Numbered from the stretch's first letter, positions 9,147 to 21,216 are shown. The stretch: 64,000 nt of DNA from Floccularia luteovirens (GCA_009739215.1 VSJF01000003.1:1674001-1738000); one strand, 5' to 3'. Numbers and translations: made by a program. The notes: generated by a model from the sequence alone, not told the origin.

Positions 9147-10085
9147 TGGACATATGCTAAACATCCAAATACTCTGAGATGTGTCACATCAGGTTTCTTA
9201 CAGTGCCAAGCTTCATAGGGAGTCCTGTCTTTTAATGAGACAGTAGGGCATTTATTAAGAACATGCAGCACTGCCATGAAACAATGAAACCAAAATTGCA
9301 CTGGCAAGTTGGCTTCTGTTAACATGGCTGTAACTAAGTCTGCAACTGTTCTGTTTGCCCTTTCAACATCCCCATTCTGCTGTGGCCTGTTTCTGACTGT
9401 GTGATGTCTCTGGATACCATTATCAATGCAGTACTGATTAAATTCATTAGACATGAACTCAGAGCCTTTGTCTTCTCTTATGCATTTAATGCTAGAGTTG
9501 TGCAAGTTCTCAGCATATACTTTGAACTGCTTAAAGGCATCAAAGGTGTCTGATTTCCTTCTGAGTCCAAAACCACATTTGAATCTAGTACAGTCATCAA
9601 CAAAGATGATCCAATACTGGTAACCACCTATAGACTTGACTTGGATTGGGCCTTTCAAATCCATATGCACCAGTTCAAGAGGTTTTAAAGCTCTAGAATC
9701 TGAAGTGGGAAATGGACTAGCATGCATTTTGCCTGAAAGGCATGGCTCACAGACTGGGTCTGATTTGGAGTTATTGCCAAGATGCATGCCAGTTACCATG
9801 TGCATGGAATGAAGTTGCTTAACACTAGCATGATTGTAGTGGCCAAATCTCCTATGCCAAAGTCCAAGGTCCAGTGGAAGAGTAGAGGAGAGGTTTGCAG
9901 ATTCTAGGCAAGCAGAGACAGTAATCCCATCCAGGAATGCAGCATTGTGGCTATTAATACTAGCTGTGAAAAGCTGTCTACTGGATTGATTAAAATGAAT
10001 GAATTGAGAATCAATGGATATATCATAGCCTTTGTGTCTGACAAGAAAGAGGATGGAAAGAAGATTGCTTTGTAATTGTGGAACA
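9147..10085 (-). pseudogene. Copia integrase-region fragment, reverse strand
   Basis: The reverse strand encodes a piece of family A/C gag-pol matching positions equivalent to 5582-6520 of the complete element: the end of the protease linker, the HHCC zinc region (CEPCLSGKMHASPF), and the integrase core with HMDLKG, REDKGSEF and GDVERANRTV. It breaks off within YVHV at the 3' LTR of the complete element on one side and at LTR C on the other. At least one frame break occurs near 9810-9905, so it is a dead fragment. It lacks gag, reverse transcriptase and RNase H. Confidence 0.9.
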
Positions 10086-10360
10086 TGTTACAATACTCTA
10101 GTCCTACATACCCAGACACTACTACATAGATAATACATAAAGATATGATAAGTAGAGTAGAAGTTGTAGTAGTAAAGTGGGGGAAAGGAAGAATGGGGAG
10201 TGGCATCAGACTAGTGGCCTTATATATTGTACCAGGGACACCTGGTACACAAACAAGGCCAAACTACTAGGTGGTCTGTGCACACTCTCCAAACATATAT
10301 AAGGAGGCACTTATGCCTACTTTTCCCCCCAACCAAATACACACTGTTTTCACTCAAACA
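10086..10360 (+). repeat. LTR, Copia family C (275 bp)
   Basis: It starts TGTTACAATACTC and ends TTTCACTCAAACA, and is followed directly by the copia-type primer site. It shares the start, the GGGGAAAGGAAGAATGGG block and the TATATAAGGAGGC TATA region with LTR A, so C is a sister subfamily. About four differences separate it from the reverse copy at 13715-13989, also exactly 275 bp. Confidence 0.9.
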
Positions 10361-10376
10361 GGTTATGGGCCCTCAG
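10361..10376 (+). other. Primer-binding site of the family-C element
   Basis: GGTTATGGGCCCTCAG immediately follows the LTR and is identical to the site of the complete family-A element. Confidence 0.78.
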
Positions 10377-10923
10377 CTCTGACTGTGCTATTTATCACTT
10401 TCCTTATCCTGTCCTCACCTATCACCTATCACCTCTGATACACCAGTGATTGCTCTCTTGCCCCTCTTTTCTTTGACTCTAAGTTTGACTACTGATACTA
10501 GTCAGTCCATAGTAGTCAGTCCATAGTAGTTAGTAGGGACAAAAGACCATTCCCAGGTGGTCTCTTCAGTGAACTGTTGGGTCTGTGCACTTCAGTGGGC
10601 CAGATTTCATCCTACCTCCAAAATATTCTGGTAGTCATTCCAGTGATTGGGGAGGAGTAACAACTGCACAGAAGTTAAAAGGTGTTGACTTGCACACACT
10701 GGTGGTTGAAGAAGCCCCAGGACCTCATTATATTCCCCACCAACACTCTCTTTATTTTTTTTTAATCATCTTTCCTAAACCTACTCTTTTCTTTTTCTCA
10801 GCAGTTACTGGAACCCTACCTTTTTCAAGGACTTGGTTGCATTCTAGTTGACTTGCTTAGTTTGCATCTTTTACTCTCCCCTTTTCTGCCTATTTTTTCC
10901 ATATCCCTTTATTGTCTCTTGCA

Positions 10924-11345
10924 ATGGGAGGACCAGATATTCAAAAACTGGGACTTACCAACTATAATCAGTGGAGTGGAGAAATCCAAGCATGGCTCAG
11001 GTCTGAACAGCTTTGGCACATTGTTAGTGGCCAAAAGTCTAGACCTGATGCTAAGGAGTCTTCCCCACATTATGAGTTGCAACTACAGAGATAGGATGAT
11101 TGGGATAATAAGGCCCAGAAAGCTGCTGGATGGCTATACCTCACAGTAGAACCATCTCAGAGAGTGCATCTGCAAGGGAAAGAGCATGACCCTGTTGCCA
11201 TTTGGGAAGCCTTAAGATCTGTGCACCTCCAGCAAAAGCCTGGTGCCAGATTCAATGCATATGATGACTTGTTCAGCATCAGAAAAACAGAGGAAGAGTC
11301 TTTGCAGTCACTTGCAAATAGGGTTGATGCAGTAATGCAACAGAT
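10924..11345 (+). pseudogene. Truncated gag of a family-C Copia element
   Basis: The sequence starts MGGPDIQKLGLTNYNQWSGE, nearly identical to the gag of the complete element. A nonsense codon (TAG at 11092-11094, where the intact copy has CAG) ends the frame after 56 residues. The same frame resumes and continues to 11345, where LTR B cuts it at a position equivalent to about 4935 of the complete element. It belongs to the LTR at 10086 and probably to the 3' half now found reversed at 13990-15287. Confidence 0.9.
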
Positions 11346-11762
11346 TGTTAAAGTTAGTAGATGCCATAACACAGGCATTAGTAAAGTATTAGTTCGCACT
11401 TTGTGCACTTTAATGTAAATGCCACAATAGTGGCATTAGTAAAATACTTTCATTTCGCACTTTTACACTTAGTTTACATTTCTTAATGTTTCTGCTTTTG
11501 TTTTGTAGTTGTAGGTCCACTGAGTGTTGCAAAACACTCAAACGCGATATAGTGGACACTATTTATCACGCCTTATGGTTTCCTGGGTACAACAGGGCCA
11601 AACAAGTGCGCTTTCCTTATGTATCTAGAGATAGATACTAGATACTTGCTGAAAACAAAGTTAATCATATTACACTTGTTTGAACGCATTTTAGAGGGTT
11701 TCTTGCATTGTATCTGACTGCTTACAGTAGTACAATTGCAGAGTTCGGTTTGAACTTCAACA
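11346..11762 (+). repeat. LTR, Copia family B (417 bp), forward
   Basis: It starts TGTTAAAGTTAGTAG, ends TTTGAACTTCAACA, and is followed by GGTTATGGGCCCC (11763 on), the copia-type primer site. It differs by only about three bases from the reverse copy at 15288-15704. The left flank is the interrupted gag of a family-C element. Confidence 0.92.
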
Positions 11763-11918
11763 GGTTATGGGCCCCGGCCTCTAAAACTTAATACAAAGTT
11801 CTTTCTGTGTGTTGCTGTTGCTTTAACTGTTATTACAGTTACTTGGCCTAGCTATTAGTCTTATCAGACTACAAATTTCGTCTCAGAGACACTTCTTGAC
11901 TTGGGGTACTTGATCAAA

Positions 11919-13714
11919 ATGTCTGATCCTTCTTCCTCCAAATTCAAAGTACTGTCTAATACAAACTATTCTGAATGGAGTGGTTGTATGAAGGCTTGGC
12001 TAATGAAGATGGGTTATTGGAAGTTGGTGAGTGGCAAAGAGAATAAGCCCACTAAAGATAGTGATGCTCTCGAGTTATGGGAGCAAAGAGCAGAGAAGGC
12101 AGCAGGTGAAATATTCCTGGCTGTAGATTGTGACCAAAGGGTGTACTTCAAAGATTATGAAGAGGACCCAGTGATGATGTGGAAGCTTCTGGAGCAAGCC
12201 CATGTCCAAAAGAAGCCTGGAGCGAGATTTAATGCCTATGATGAGCTGTTTGGCATTCAGAAAAAGGAAGAGGAGTCCCTTACAGAACTAGGAATTCGCA
12301 TTTCTAAGAGTATGGGGGACATTCAAGCACTAAGGCCAGCAGGCTTTACAATAGAGAAGTTAGATGAGGAACTCCAATGCATGTCACTCATTAGAGCCCT
12401 GCCAGAGGAGTATTCACACCTCACTTCTTCTCTCCTGCTGTTGGACACATTATCCAAAGATGTAATCCTACAAGCCTTTAGAGCTGAAGAACTCAACCAC
12501 CAGAGGCGAATTCAAATGGCAAATCGCACTCAAACTGGCTTGGACAATAGTATTTGCAAGTACTGCAAAGAAAAAGGGCACTGGATAAACAAATGTCCAG
12601 TTTTGAAAAAGCAAAAGAAGCAGAAGCAGAGTCAGAAGAAGGAAGAGAAAGGAGATGGTGCCAACAAGGCAGAGGAGTCAAAGGCAGAGTCTAGTGTTGA
12701 ATCTGCAGGAAATGCAAGTACTGTTTTGGTTCATAATGCACACTCCACAATGGCTAATATTTATGATTGGAACACAGACACAGGGGCCACTTCTCATATA
12801 ACCCCTCACAAACACTGGATCCGAAATTATACTCCATATAGAGTGCCTATTAGGCTTGCAGATAGTACTGTAATATACTCTGAAGGTGTAGGCAGTGTTC
12901 TGTTTCGTCCCTTCATTAATGGTGTCCAAAGTCGAGATGTAGAGTTATCTAGAGTGCTACATGTACCAGCCTTACAAAGTAATCTCCTAGCAGTGTTGTT
13001 CCTAACTAGACACAAAAGCTTTGATGTTCATATCTCTTCTCATACTATGCAATTTCGTCTTAATGGCAATTTACTGTTTACTGCTTCTATCAATGAAAGG
13101 AATATTGGTTACTTGGATGGCATTACAGTAGACAAGTCTGAGAGTGTGCATTTGACATCAACTCTGCCTCTTGATCTCGCTCTGTGGCACAGGAGATTAG
13201 GCCACCACAACTATAATGATGTTAAAATGCTCTTTGACAAAAATATGGTTGCTGGGATGACTATCAATTCAAAGACAAAGCCAGATCCAATTTGTGAGCC
13301 ATGTCTAGCTGGTAAAATGCATGCTAGTCCCTTTAAATCCTCTGAACATCGAAGTGGAAAGCTCTTAGAGCTAGTACACACAGATGTGCACCATGTTGGA
13401 GTCCCTACACATTCTGGTTACAAGTACTGGGTGTCATTTATAGATGATTACTCGCGTTACAAGGTCATTGTGCCTATTAAAACCAAGGATGCAGTGTTCG
13501 AAGCTTTTAAGCAGTTCAAAGCATTTGCTGAGAACCAGCTTGATTGCAAAATCAAAGCACTTAGGGATGACAAAGGAGGTGAATACATGTCTAATGCATT
13601 CATAAAGTATACTAATGAGTGTGGCATTGTAAGGCAGCATACAGTTAGAAACAGACCACAACAGAATGGTGTTGCTGAAAGAGCAAATAGAACACTAGCT
13701 GAAAGGATTACTGC
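11919..13714 (+). pseudogene. Copia gag-pol of family B, truncated inside integrase
   Basis: Starting at MSDPSSSKFKVLSNTNYSEW (11919) the frame is open for about 600 residues. It has a gag domain (to about 210), a CCHC knuckle CKYCKEKGHWINKC, a lysine-rich linker, protease DTGATSHIT, the integrase zinc region (CEPCLAGKMHASPF) and the integrase core with HTDVHHVG, RDDKGGEY and NGVAERANRT. It then stops where the reverse LTR C was inserted or joined (13715). Reverse transcriptase and RNase H are absent. The coding part is undamaged, so the break is recent. It is clearly distinct from families A and C at protein level. Confidence 0.93.
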
Positions 13715-13989
13715 TGTTTGAGTGAAAACAGTGTGTATTTGGTTGGGGGGAAAAGTAGGCATAAGTGCCTCCTTATATATGTTTGGAGAGTGTGCACAGA
13801 CTACCTAGTAGTTTGGCCTTGTTTGTGTACCAGGTGTCCCTGGTACAATATATAAGGCCACTGGTCTGATGCCACTCCCCATTCTTCCTTTCCCCCACTT
13901 CACTACTACAACTTCTACTCTACTTATTATATCTTTATGTATTATCTATGTAGTAGTGTCTGGGTATGTAGGACTAGAGTATTGTAACA
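13715..13989 (-). repeat. LTR, Copia family C (275 bp), reverse
   Basis: The reverse complement starts TGTTACAATACTC and ends CACTCAAACA. On its inner side (13990 on) lies the reversed polypurine tract, so this is the 3' LTR of the reverse-strand RT/RNase H fragment. It is about 98.5 percent identical by eye to the forward LTR at 10086-10360. Confidence 0.92.
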
Positions 13990-15287
13990 TAGCCCCCTTA
14001 GTCCTGCATATCCTAGACTATTTGCTGGACACAAGTCCTAGTCCTATTCTACAATTATCATGTTTGATTCTGGCAAGAGGTTTGGTGAGGCAGTCTGCAA
14101 TCATATCATTTGTGCCAACATGAATGGGTGTGATGATGCCTGCTTCAACATCCTCTCTAAGCCAATGGAATTTCAAGTCTAAGTGCTTCATTCTACTATG
14201 ATGCTCTGGGTTTTTGGACACACTGATTGCAGACATATTGTCAATGCAAAGAGTAGAGGGTTTGTCAAAGGTGTATCCAAATTCCCCAAGTAGACTTCTC
14301 ATCCATTTCAACTCCTTGCCTGCTTCAACAGCTGCCATGTACTCTGCTTCAGTAGAAGACAATGCAACACAAGTTTGGAGCTTGGAAGACCAGCTAACTG
14401 CACCAGTCCCAATCTTGACACAATAGCCACCAGTTGATCTACCAGTGTCTTTGCATGCTCCATGGTTTGCATCAGAGTAGGTAATGAACAGCTCCTTGGA
14501 ATCATCTGACTTGTACACAAGCTCATAATCCAATGTGCCTTGCAAGTATCTAAATACATGCTTAACAGCTTTCCAATGAGTTGGATTGGGGTTTGAGTTG
14601 TACTTAGCAAGTGTACCAACTGCAAAGGCAATATCAGGCCTAGTGCATTGTGCAAGATAAGTCAGAGAGCCAACAGCAGACAAGTATGGGACTTTGGACA
14701 TAAACTCTTCATCCTCATTAGATAGAGTCTGAGTTTTCTCTAGTACAAGTCCTGGGTCCATGGGAGTAGAGATGGGATTACAATCAGAGAAGCCATACTG
14801 ATTCAGCATGTCTTTGATGTACTGTTGCTGAGACAGAGAGATAGAGTGGTTGGCAGAATCAACACTGATTTTCATACCAAGTAGCCAAGAGGTTGGTCCA
14901 ATATTCCTGAGTTTAAAGTGACTCTCTAGCTCTTTGATTGTGGAATTAATCTTAGAGGTTGAGTTTGATGCAAGTGTAATGTCATCAATAAACACTGGAA
15001 TTATGACTAGAACCCCTTCCTTGGCATACACATAAATACTCCTATCTGACTCTAGTCTCTTGTAACCCATGCTACTAAGAGCAATATGAAGCTTCTTGTT
15101 CCACTGCCTGGCAGATTGCCTTAGACCATAAATAGACTTTTTGAGTTTACACACATAGTCTGGTCCAAGTTGCTCAAAGCCAGCAGGCTGTTGCATATAA
15201 ATATCCTCTTCCAAGTCTCCATTCAGGAAGGCAGATGAGATGTCAATGGAATGCAAGTGGTAGTTGTGCTTAGCTGCTAGTGCAATA
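13990..15287 (-). pseudogene. 3' half of a family-C Copia pol (RT to RNase H), reverse
   Basis: The reverse strand carries an open frame of about 410 residues from HSIDISSAFLNGDLEED onward: reverse transcriptase (SIYGLRQSARQWNKK; catalytic segment FIDDITLAS, where the intact copy has YIDDI), RNase H (SDANHGACKDTGRSTGGY and SSTEAEY) and the C-terminus IGLGLVSSK. It then reaches the polypurine tract and LTR C. The part upstream of the RT is missing and is replaced by LTR B at 15288. It probably once formed one element with 10086-11345. Confidence 0.92.
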
Positions 15288-15704
15288 TGTTGAAGTTCAA
15301 ACTGAACTCTGCAATTGTACTACTGTAAGCAGTCAGATACAATGCAAGAAACCCTCTAAAATGCGTTCAAACAAGTGTAATATGATTAACTTTGTTTTCA
15401 GCAAGTATCTAGTATCTATCTCTAGATACATAAGGAAAGTGCACTTGTTTGGCCCTGTTGTACCCAGGAAACCATAAGGCGTGATAAATAGTGTCCACTA
15501 TATTGCGTTTGAGTGTTTTGCAACACTCAGTGGACCTACAACTACAAAACAAAAGCAGAAACATTAAGAAATGTAAACTAAGTGTAAAAGTGCGAAATGA
15601 AAGTATTTTACTAATGCCACTATTGTGGCATTTACATTAAAGTGCACAAAGTGCGAACTAATACTTTACTAATGCCTGTGTTATGGCATCTACTAACTTT
15701 AACA
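15288..15704 (-). repeat. LTR, Copia family B (417 bp), reverse
   Basis: It is the exact-length inverted partner of 11346-11762, starting TGTTGAAGTTCAAACTG and ending ACTAACTTTAACA on the plus strand. About three substitutions separate the two. Outside it the sequence changes abruptly to A+T-rich non-element DNA. Confidence 0.92.
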
Positions 15705-15730
15705 AATTATTTATATAATTCTATATATTA

Positions 15731-16110
15731 CTATATTGAAAAAATAAAAAAAGATATGAAAAGTTCTGAAAAGAAAATAAAAAGACATAAAAAGTCAGAA
15801 AAAAAAAACATAAAAAGTGAAAATATAACTAAAAAGATAGAAAAAGTCAGAAATATGACAAAAAAAGAAATGGTTGAAAACATACTAAAAAAGGCAAAGA
15901 AAGTTGGAAACATATAGAAAAGAATGAAAGAAGTTGAAAACATATGAAAAACAGGGAAAAAAGTTGGACATATATAAAACAAGAGAAAGAGGATTGAAAA
16001 CATAACTAAAAAGAGAGAAAATATATTTAAAAAAAAGAAAAAAGTTGGACATATAAGGAAAAAAGTTGAAAACATATAAAAAAAGATGGAAAAAAGTAAA
16101 CAGAAAACAT
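15731..16110. repeat. A-rich degenerate tandem array, 25-32-bp units
   Basis: At least a dozen imperfect units share AAAAAGTTGAAAACATATAA with variable A-runs (for example near 15868, 15900, 15927, 15958, 15990, 16040 and 16062). Reverse-strand open frames here are phenylalanine-rich low-complexity shadows, not genes. A T-rich version of the same unit lies at 1076-1160. Confidence 0.75.
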
Positions 16111-16713
16111 ACCATATGCCTGAGCTATCACCTCCTCAACTCCTTCCATCCCTAGATCCTGACAAGAAAGAGCAGATATAGCAGATATGTATAACAATAA
16201 GATGAATCTAGAAAGAGAGAGTGTTAGCAAAAGAAAAAGAGGAAAGAATCATTTACCTGGGTGAAGGTTGAAAACTTCAAAGCAAAAAAAAAGTTGAAGT
16301 TCAAAAATGCCACATCAGCCATAGGTCACATGACCTTGCTAAAGTCAAAATTTGAACTTCAAAAAAAAAAAAATTTCTAAGTTCAAAAATCTGTCTAAGT
16401 CCAAGTCTGATGTTTTGCTTATATAATCCAAAAAGTGACATAATCTTCTAAGTCAAACTCTATATACTTGCTATGCACACTAAGTGAATAGTTGAAAGTT
16501 ATGTAATTTAATCAAATTAGATAAATTCTTATCTATTATCTGTTGTTGATACTATTAATTTTTTATAATATATATCTATGGAATACTATAAGAAACTATA
16601 GAAAAAGTCAAAATACTACAGGTCACTATAGCTTACTATGGAAATAGCTTATATCTATGGCTTACTATAGGATACTATAACTCACTATAGAATACTATAG
16701 CACTATGGAGTAT
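16111..16713. repeat. Non-coding A+T-rich stretch with inverted repeat and ACTATAG repeats
   Basis: No coding frame is visible. A short inverted repeat has arms TTGAAGTTCAAA (from 16294) and TTTGAACTTCAA (from 16351). Bases 16560-16705 repeat ACTATAG/CTATGG words many times, like the palindromic stretch at 1262-1305. This may be the decayed 5' end of the Copia relic that follows, but no LTR or primer site could be found. Confidence 0.5.
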
Positions 16714-17370
16714 TGAGGAACAAAATCATGTTTTGCTAATGTAAATGGGAATAATATCAAATACATATTACAAAATGTTCTATATATTCCTGAGGCATCA
16801 AACTGCCTATTATTAATTAGCAGACTTGATGAAGGAGGAGGCCATATAGAATTTAGGGAAGGAAAGTGTTTATTGAAGGACAAAAATAATAAAATCATCA
16901 GACTAGAAAACAGAAGTAATAGGTTATATTTACTAGAGACAAGGGCATAACTACTAGAAGAGGAGAAGACATAGTATACATCCACACAAAGACTTACCTG
17001 GGACTAGTGGTACTGACAATATGAACACATTTCATTAGAGGCACTCTAGACACTACAAAAGGAAGGAATAGTATACAGTCTCAATATTAATGAATTATTG
17101 ATCCTATCATAATTGTGCAAATCTTGCATCTAGGCTAAACAAGCTTACTGATCTTTTTCAAAAGAAGCCAAAAATTAATTAGAAATTCCTGGAGAGTGGA
17201 TCATAAGTGATGTTTGGGGACCCACATGTACAGAATCTATTGAAAAATGGAGATATTATATTTCTTTCACAGATAACAACACTTAATATAGCACAGTTTT
17301 ATTTTTACAATCAAAAGATAAGGCATGCAGCAAAATATATGACTACTGCCTAAAGATAGAATAGAAATAT

Positions 17371-17975
17371 TGTTACTGTTTGGGGTTTTAGTGTCGTTCT
17401 TTGCTGGTCTCGTCATAGGTATGTCCGCGTTAGGGAGCAGTTGGGTTTTGCTAGTCAGATTTCCCTAGCGTGATAGTAGGTTACACTACCACACAGGTTA
17501 CAAACCACCTGTTGGGGTCTCTCTAAGGTCAGTTACAGAGGTGGGGACAGCCAGGCGTTTCAGGCTGTACGGTGTTGTCTGTGCCGTTATTTACAATGAT
17601 CTTGCTGTCCTAGACAAGGGAGGGAGAGTCACTTAGTTGTCACTGAGGTAACAGAATAATCGCTTGTGTTAAGAGATATTCGAAACTAAGATCAAGCTGA
17701 GGCTTGACTGTAGTTTTGCACTACTTAAATACAAGTGCACTACTTCTAATAATAACTGAACACATGTCTGCTCAGTAAGCTATGAGTCATCATGGAGTCA
17801 TACAGAAGTATCTACAAGTTATTTAGAAGCAGATACAAGTCACTACGAGTTAATAGAAGCAAAGCGCGAGTCAGATACAAAACGTGTATAGGAAATAAGT
17901 AAACGAGGCGAGAGCGCATTGTGCATGCATTCTAAAGTCCAGGGAGATAGCGCATATCCAGATAAGGTCATAACA
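17371..17975 (+). repeat. Solo LTR, family D (605 bp), AATAT target duplication
   Basis: It starts TGTTACTGTTTGGGG and ends AAGGTCATAACA. The five bases AATAT flank it exactly at 17366-17370 and 17976-17980. It is inserted in the integrase part of the old Copia relic. The sequence is richer in CG dinucleotides than its surroundings (for example AAGCGCGAG, AACGAGGCGAGAGCG), consistent with a younger insertion. Confidence 0.92.
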
Positions 17976-19170
17976 AATATAGTCAATTTCCCAAATATCT
18001 TTGATTTGACAATAGCAAAGAACTAATTAACAACAAACTCAGAGAATAAGCAGCACAATAAGATATAACCATTGAAGCAATAGCCTCATACTCACCTTCT
18101 CAAAATGGTATTGCAAAATAATTTAATTAGACATATCTAGAATTAGCATAAGCAATATTAATCAAGAAGAACTTGCTAATATTCCTATGAGATAAAGTAG
18201 TTGCACACACTGCATACTTACATAATCATGCATCAACATGTGCACTTGAAGGATATAAGGCATGGACAGGCAAAAAGCCAAATATCTCACATTTGTAGGA
18301 ATTCAGTTGTGATGTATAGGTCCTAAATAAGCTACACAAATCAAAATTAGGACTAAAATTATCAAAAATGACTTTTGTAGGCTTTATTGATGAATCTAAA
18401 TTCATTCACTACTATGATCCCAAACCTTGCACCATCAAAGTCTTGCAAAACATAATGTTCAATAAAAATGAAGAACTATAAGAAATTAAAATCATCACAG
18501 ACTTACTAAGTTTGTAAACTGAGAGGGAGCAACAACCTCACAACAATTATAATGAAAATTGATCTACTTCACAAACCTCTTCACACAATGACAAAGACCT
18601 AAAAACTTTGTCACACCACTCAGATAAACTCCCACCAACTACTTATCCTCCAAGACAACTTCAACAGACTGATTGAGTTGATTATAGAGACCTAGGCAAC
18701 CCCTAGAGATGAAAATATGAAAATAGAACACAAGAAACAGGCCCACCTGATATTACTAGGCTCATAGCCAGCTCAACAGCAAAGACATCATCTAAACATA
18801 GAACAACAATTGTGATTGATGAAATCCTTGAGGAAACTTTTGTTTTCTCAGCTCTGAAAAATTGAGATCAAGATGACTTACCTAAATCAATTGATGATAT
18901 ATTAAATGATCCTGAAAAGAATAATTGAAGAAAGACCATGAATGATGAATTCAATTTATTAGCAGAGAAGAAAATATGGATATTAACAGAATTACCAAAA
19001 GAACATAAAATGATAGGAAACAAGTGGGTATTTATCTTTAAAAAGAATTACAAGGGAAACATTATATATTACAAGGCACAACTCATCATATAAGACTTCT
19101 CACAAAAGCCAGAAATGGACTACACTGAAAATGGCATATTTGTCTCTATAATGCAATTTGAGACACTGCA

Positions 19171-19534
19171 TGTTGCAACAGCAACTATCACGTGAAGGAT
19201 CACATGATTCATGTAACATGATATGTCATATGACCTAGTCATGTGACTCACTCATCATATGCTTAATATGTCACATGCATTATGACTAAGCATGTTCTTT
19301 AATGTTCTACAACATTCTACAAAGAACATATGACTTATGGAACTATCTAGCATGGACCACTATTTACAAATATGCATATACAGTAAAACTGTATATAAGG
19401 ACCTTGTACTTCGTACTATGCCCCTTGTTCAATTACATTGGTAGTAGTCAGTATTAGCCTGTAAGCACAACAAAGTAAGCTCTAAGGTAAGGTAGTTCCA
19501 CTCCACTGTGTGTAACACAGGGTACTGCTCAACA
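19171..19534 (+). repeat. Solo LTR, family E (364 bp), CTGCA target duplication
   Basis: It starts TGTTGCAACAGCAACTATC and ends TACTGCTCAACA. Exact 5-bp duplication CTGCA lies at 19166-19170 and 19535-19539. A TATA-like CTGTATATAAGGACC lies near 19388. It is inserted in the reverse transcriptase part of the Copia relic. Confidence 0.92.
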
Positions 19535-20370
19535 CTGCAAACTATGCTTGCACAAGCAGCTATTAATAATCTAAAGTTATGGTAACTTGACATGAAGAGA
19601 GCTTACCTTAATAGGAAACTTGCAGAAGATATCTATATAAAGCAACCACCTAGATTCAATGATGGAACAGAATGCATTTGCAAGTTAAACAAATCTATTT
19701 ACAGACTTAAACAGCTAGAAACATTTGGAACAAAGAGTTTAAAGATGCAATGATGAATGAACTCAGATTCATGTAGCTAAAAATAGACTATTGCTGCTAT
19801 TTACAAACATACTTGAATGGATACCATGAATTAATTATTCTCATTTGGGTTAATGACCTAATTATCTTTGCTCAAAATAAAGAAGATCTTAATCGCATTG
19901 AACATAAATTTTAATCAAAATTTGAAATTGATAGTCTTGGCAAGCCTTCTATTTTACTAGAACTCAAAATTTCACAAAACAATCAAATCATTTCTCTTTC
20001 ACAAACTCACTATATTGATTCTCTACTAAAGAAGTTTGGACTAGAAGATGCAAACCCTGTCTCTATATCTTTAGACATAAATACAAACCTTAATAATGAA
20101 ACTAAAGGGAATGATGAAGAAAATGACAAGGGAATAGGTATCTATGCTACACTAATTGGATCATTGATGTACACTGCTATAGGAACATGTCCAGACATAG
20201 CATATATGATTCAGAAACTTGTGCAGTTCACACAAAACCCTAAACCAAAACACTGGACAGCTGTTAAACACATTTTTCAATACCTAAAGTGGACAAAAAC
20301 TCATGTGTTAATATATGGAGGTCTCAATAAAGATAGTGAAAATGGTCCCATCACATTCTGTGATGCTGAC

Positions 20371-20699
20371 TGTTGAGTAGTGTCCTATGTTCATTATACA
20401 GTGGAGTGGAACTATCTTATCTTAGAGCTTACTTAGATCTTACTGTTAGTATCTGACTACTACTACCAATGAATTGGATAAGGGATAGAAGGTAAATATA
20501 TTGTCCTAGAATTACTATATGTATATATTTGCATATAGTGGTCTGTGCTAGATAGTTTCATAGGTCACATATTCCCTGTAGAATGTTGTAGAATATTGTA
20601 GAATATGCTTAGTCATAATGCATGTAACATAGAGCATAGATAAATGTAGTCATGTGAACAAGTCACATGGTCCTTCACATGATAGTTGCTGTCACAACA
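20371..20699 (-). repeat. Solo LTR, family E (329 bp), reverse, CTGAC duplication
   Basis: On the plus strand it runs from TGTTGAGTAGTG to GTTGCTGTCACAACA. The 5-bp duplication CTGAC is exact at 20366-20370 and 20700-20704. It splits the RNase H aspartate region of the relic: the frame reads ...FCDADC before it and resumes after it. Confidence 0.92.
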
Positions 20700-21216
20700 C
20701 TGACTAGGCTTCAGATTTGGATCAGAAATCCATCAGTAGATATATTACCCTAATTACAGAAGCCATTGCATGAAGTTCAAAGAAATAAAATTTTGTAGCA
20801 CTATCTATAGCCAAAGTGGAATATATGGCAGGAATGCATGCTGCAAAACAAGTATTATGGCACTACTCACTATTTAATAAACTCAACATACCTCAATCAA
20901 TATGCTTGGAAATTCTCTCAGACAATAGAGCTGCCATTGCAATTGTGCACTACCTGGAATTTCATGCATAAACAAAACATTTTGACATCACATTGCACTT
21001 CCTTTGAGATCTCATTCAAAAAGAGACAATTGAGATAACTTACATATTGACATATGAAAATCTTGCAGACATTTTAACAAAAGCCTTATCAAGAAAGATA
21101 CATGAAGATCTCACTTATAAGATTGGAGTAATACTCAACCAAGAGGAAGTGTTGTAGGTAGTAATGCATAGTAGATAGCAACATGCAGCCTCACTCAAAG
21201 GCTGTGCCCCATATAG

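Larger units (their letters stand above)
16714..21149 (+). pseudogene. Ancient Copia pol relic (family G), host of nested solo LTRs
   Basis: The plus strand can be read, with many stops, as a Copia polyprotein. NVLYIPEASNCLL (near 16770) follows the protease. IPGEWIISDVWGPTCTES (near 17190) is the integrase start. KWVFIFKKNYKGN (near 19023) and CKLNKSIYRLKQ (near 19680) belong to the reverse transcriptase. PDIAYMIQKLVQF (near 20194), VEYMAGMHAAKQV and ADILTKALSRKIHED (near 21069) belong to the RT end and RNase H. It ends at a stop with a purine-rich AAGAGGAAG just before an LTR start (21150). Three solo LTRs (17371, 19171, 20371) sit inside it and its reading continues across each one. Gag and a 5' LTR were not recognised. 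Confidence 0.85.

Noticed and set aside
15731..16230. Reverse-strand open frames rich in Phe and Leu, looking like membrane proteins
   Set aside because: They are translations of the A-rich tandem array; three overlapping frames give the same kind of low-complexity peptide.
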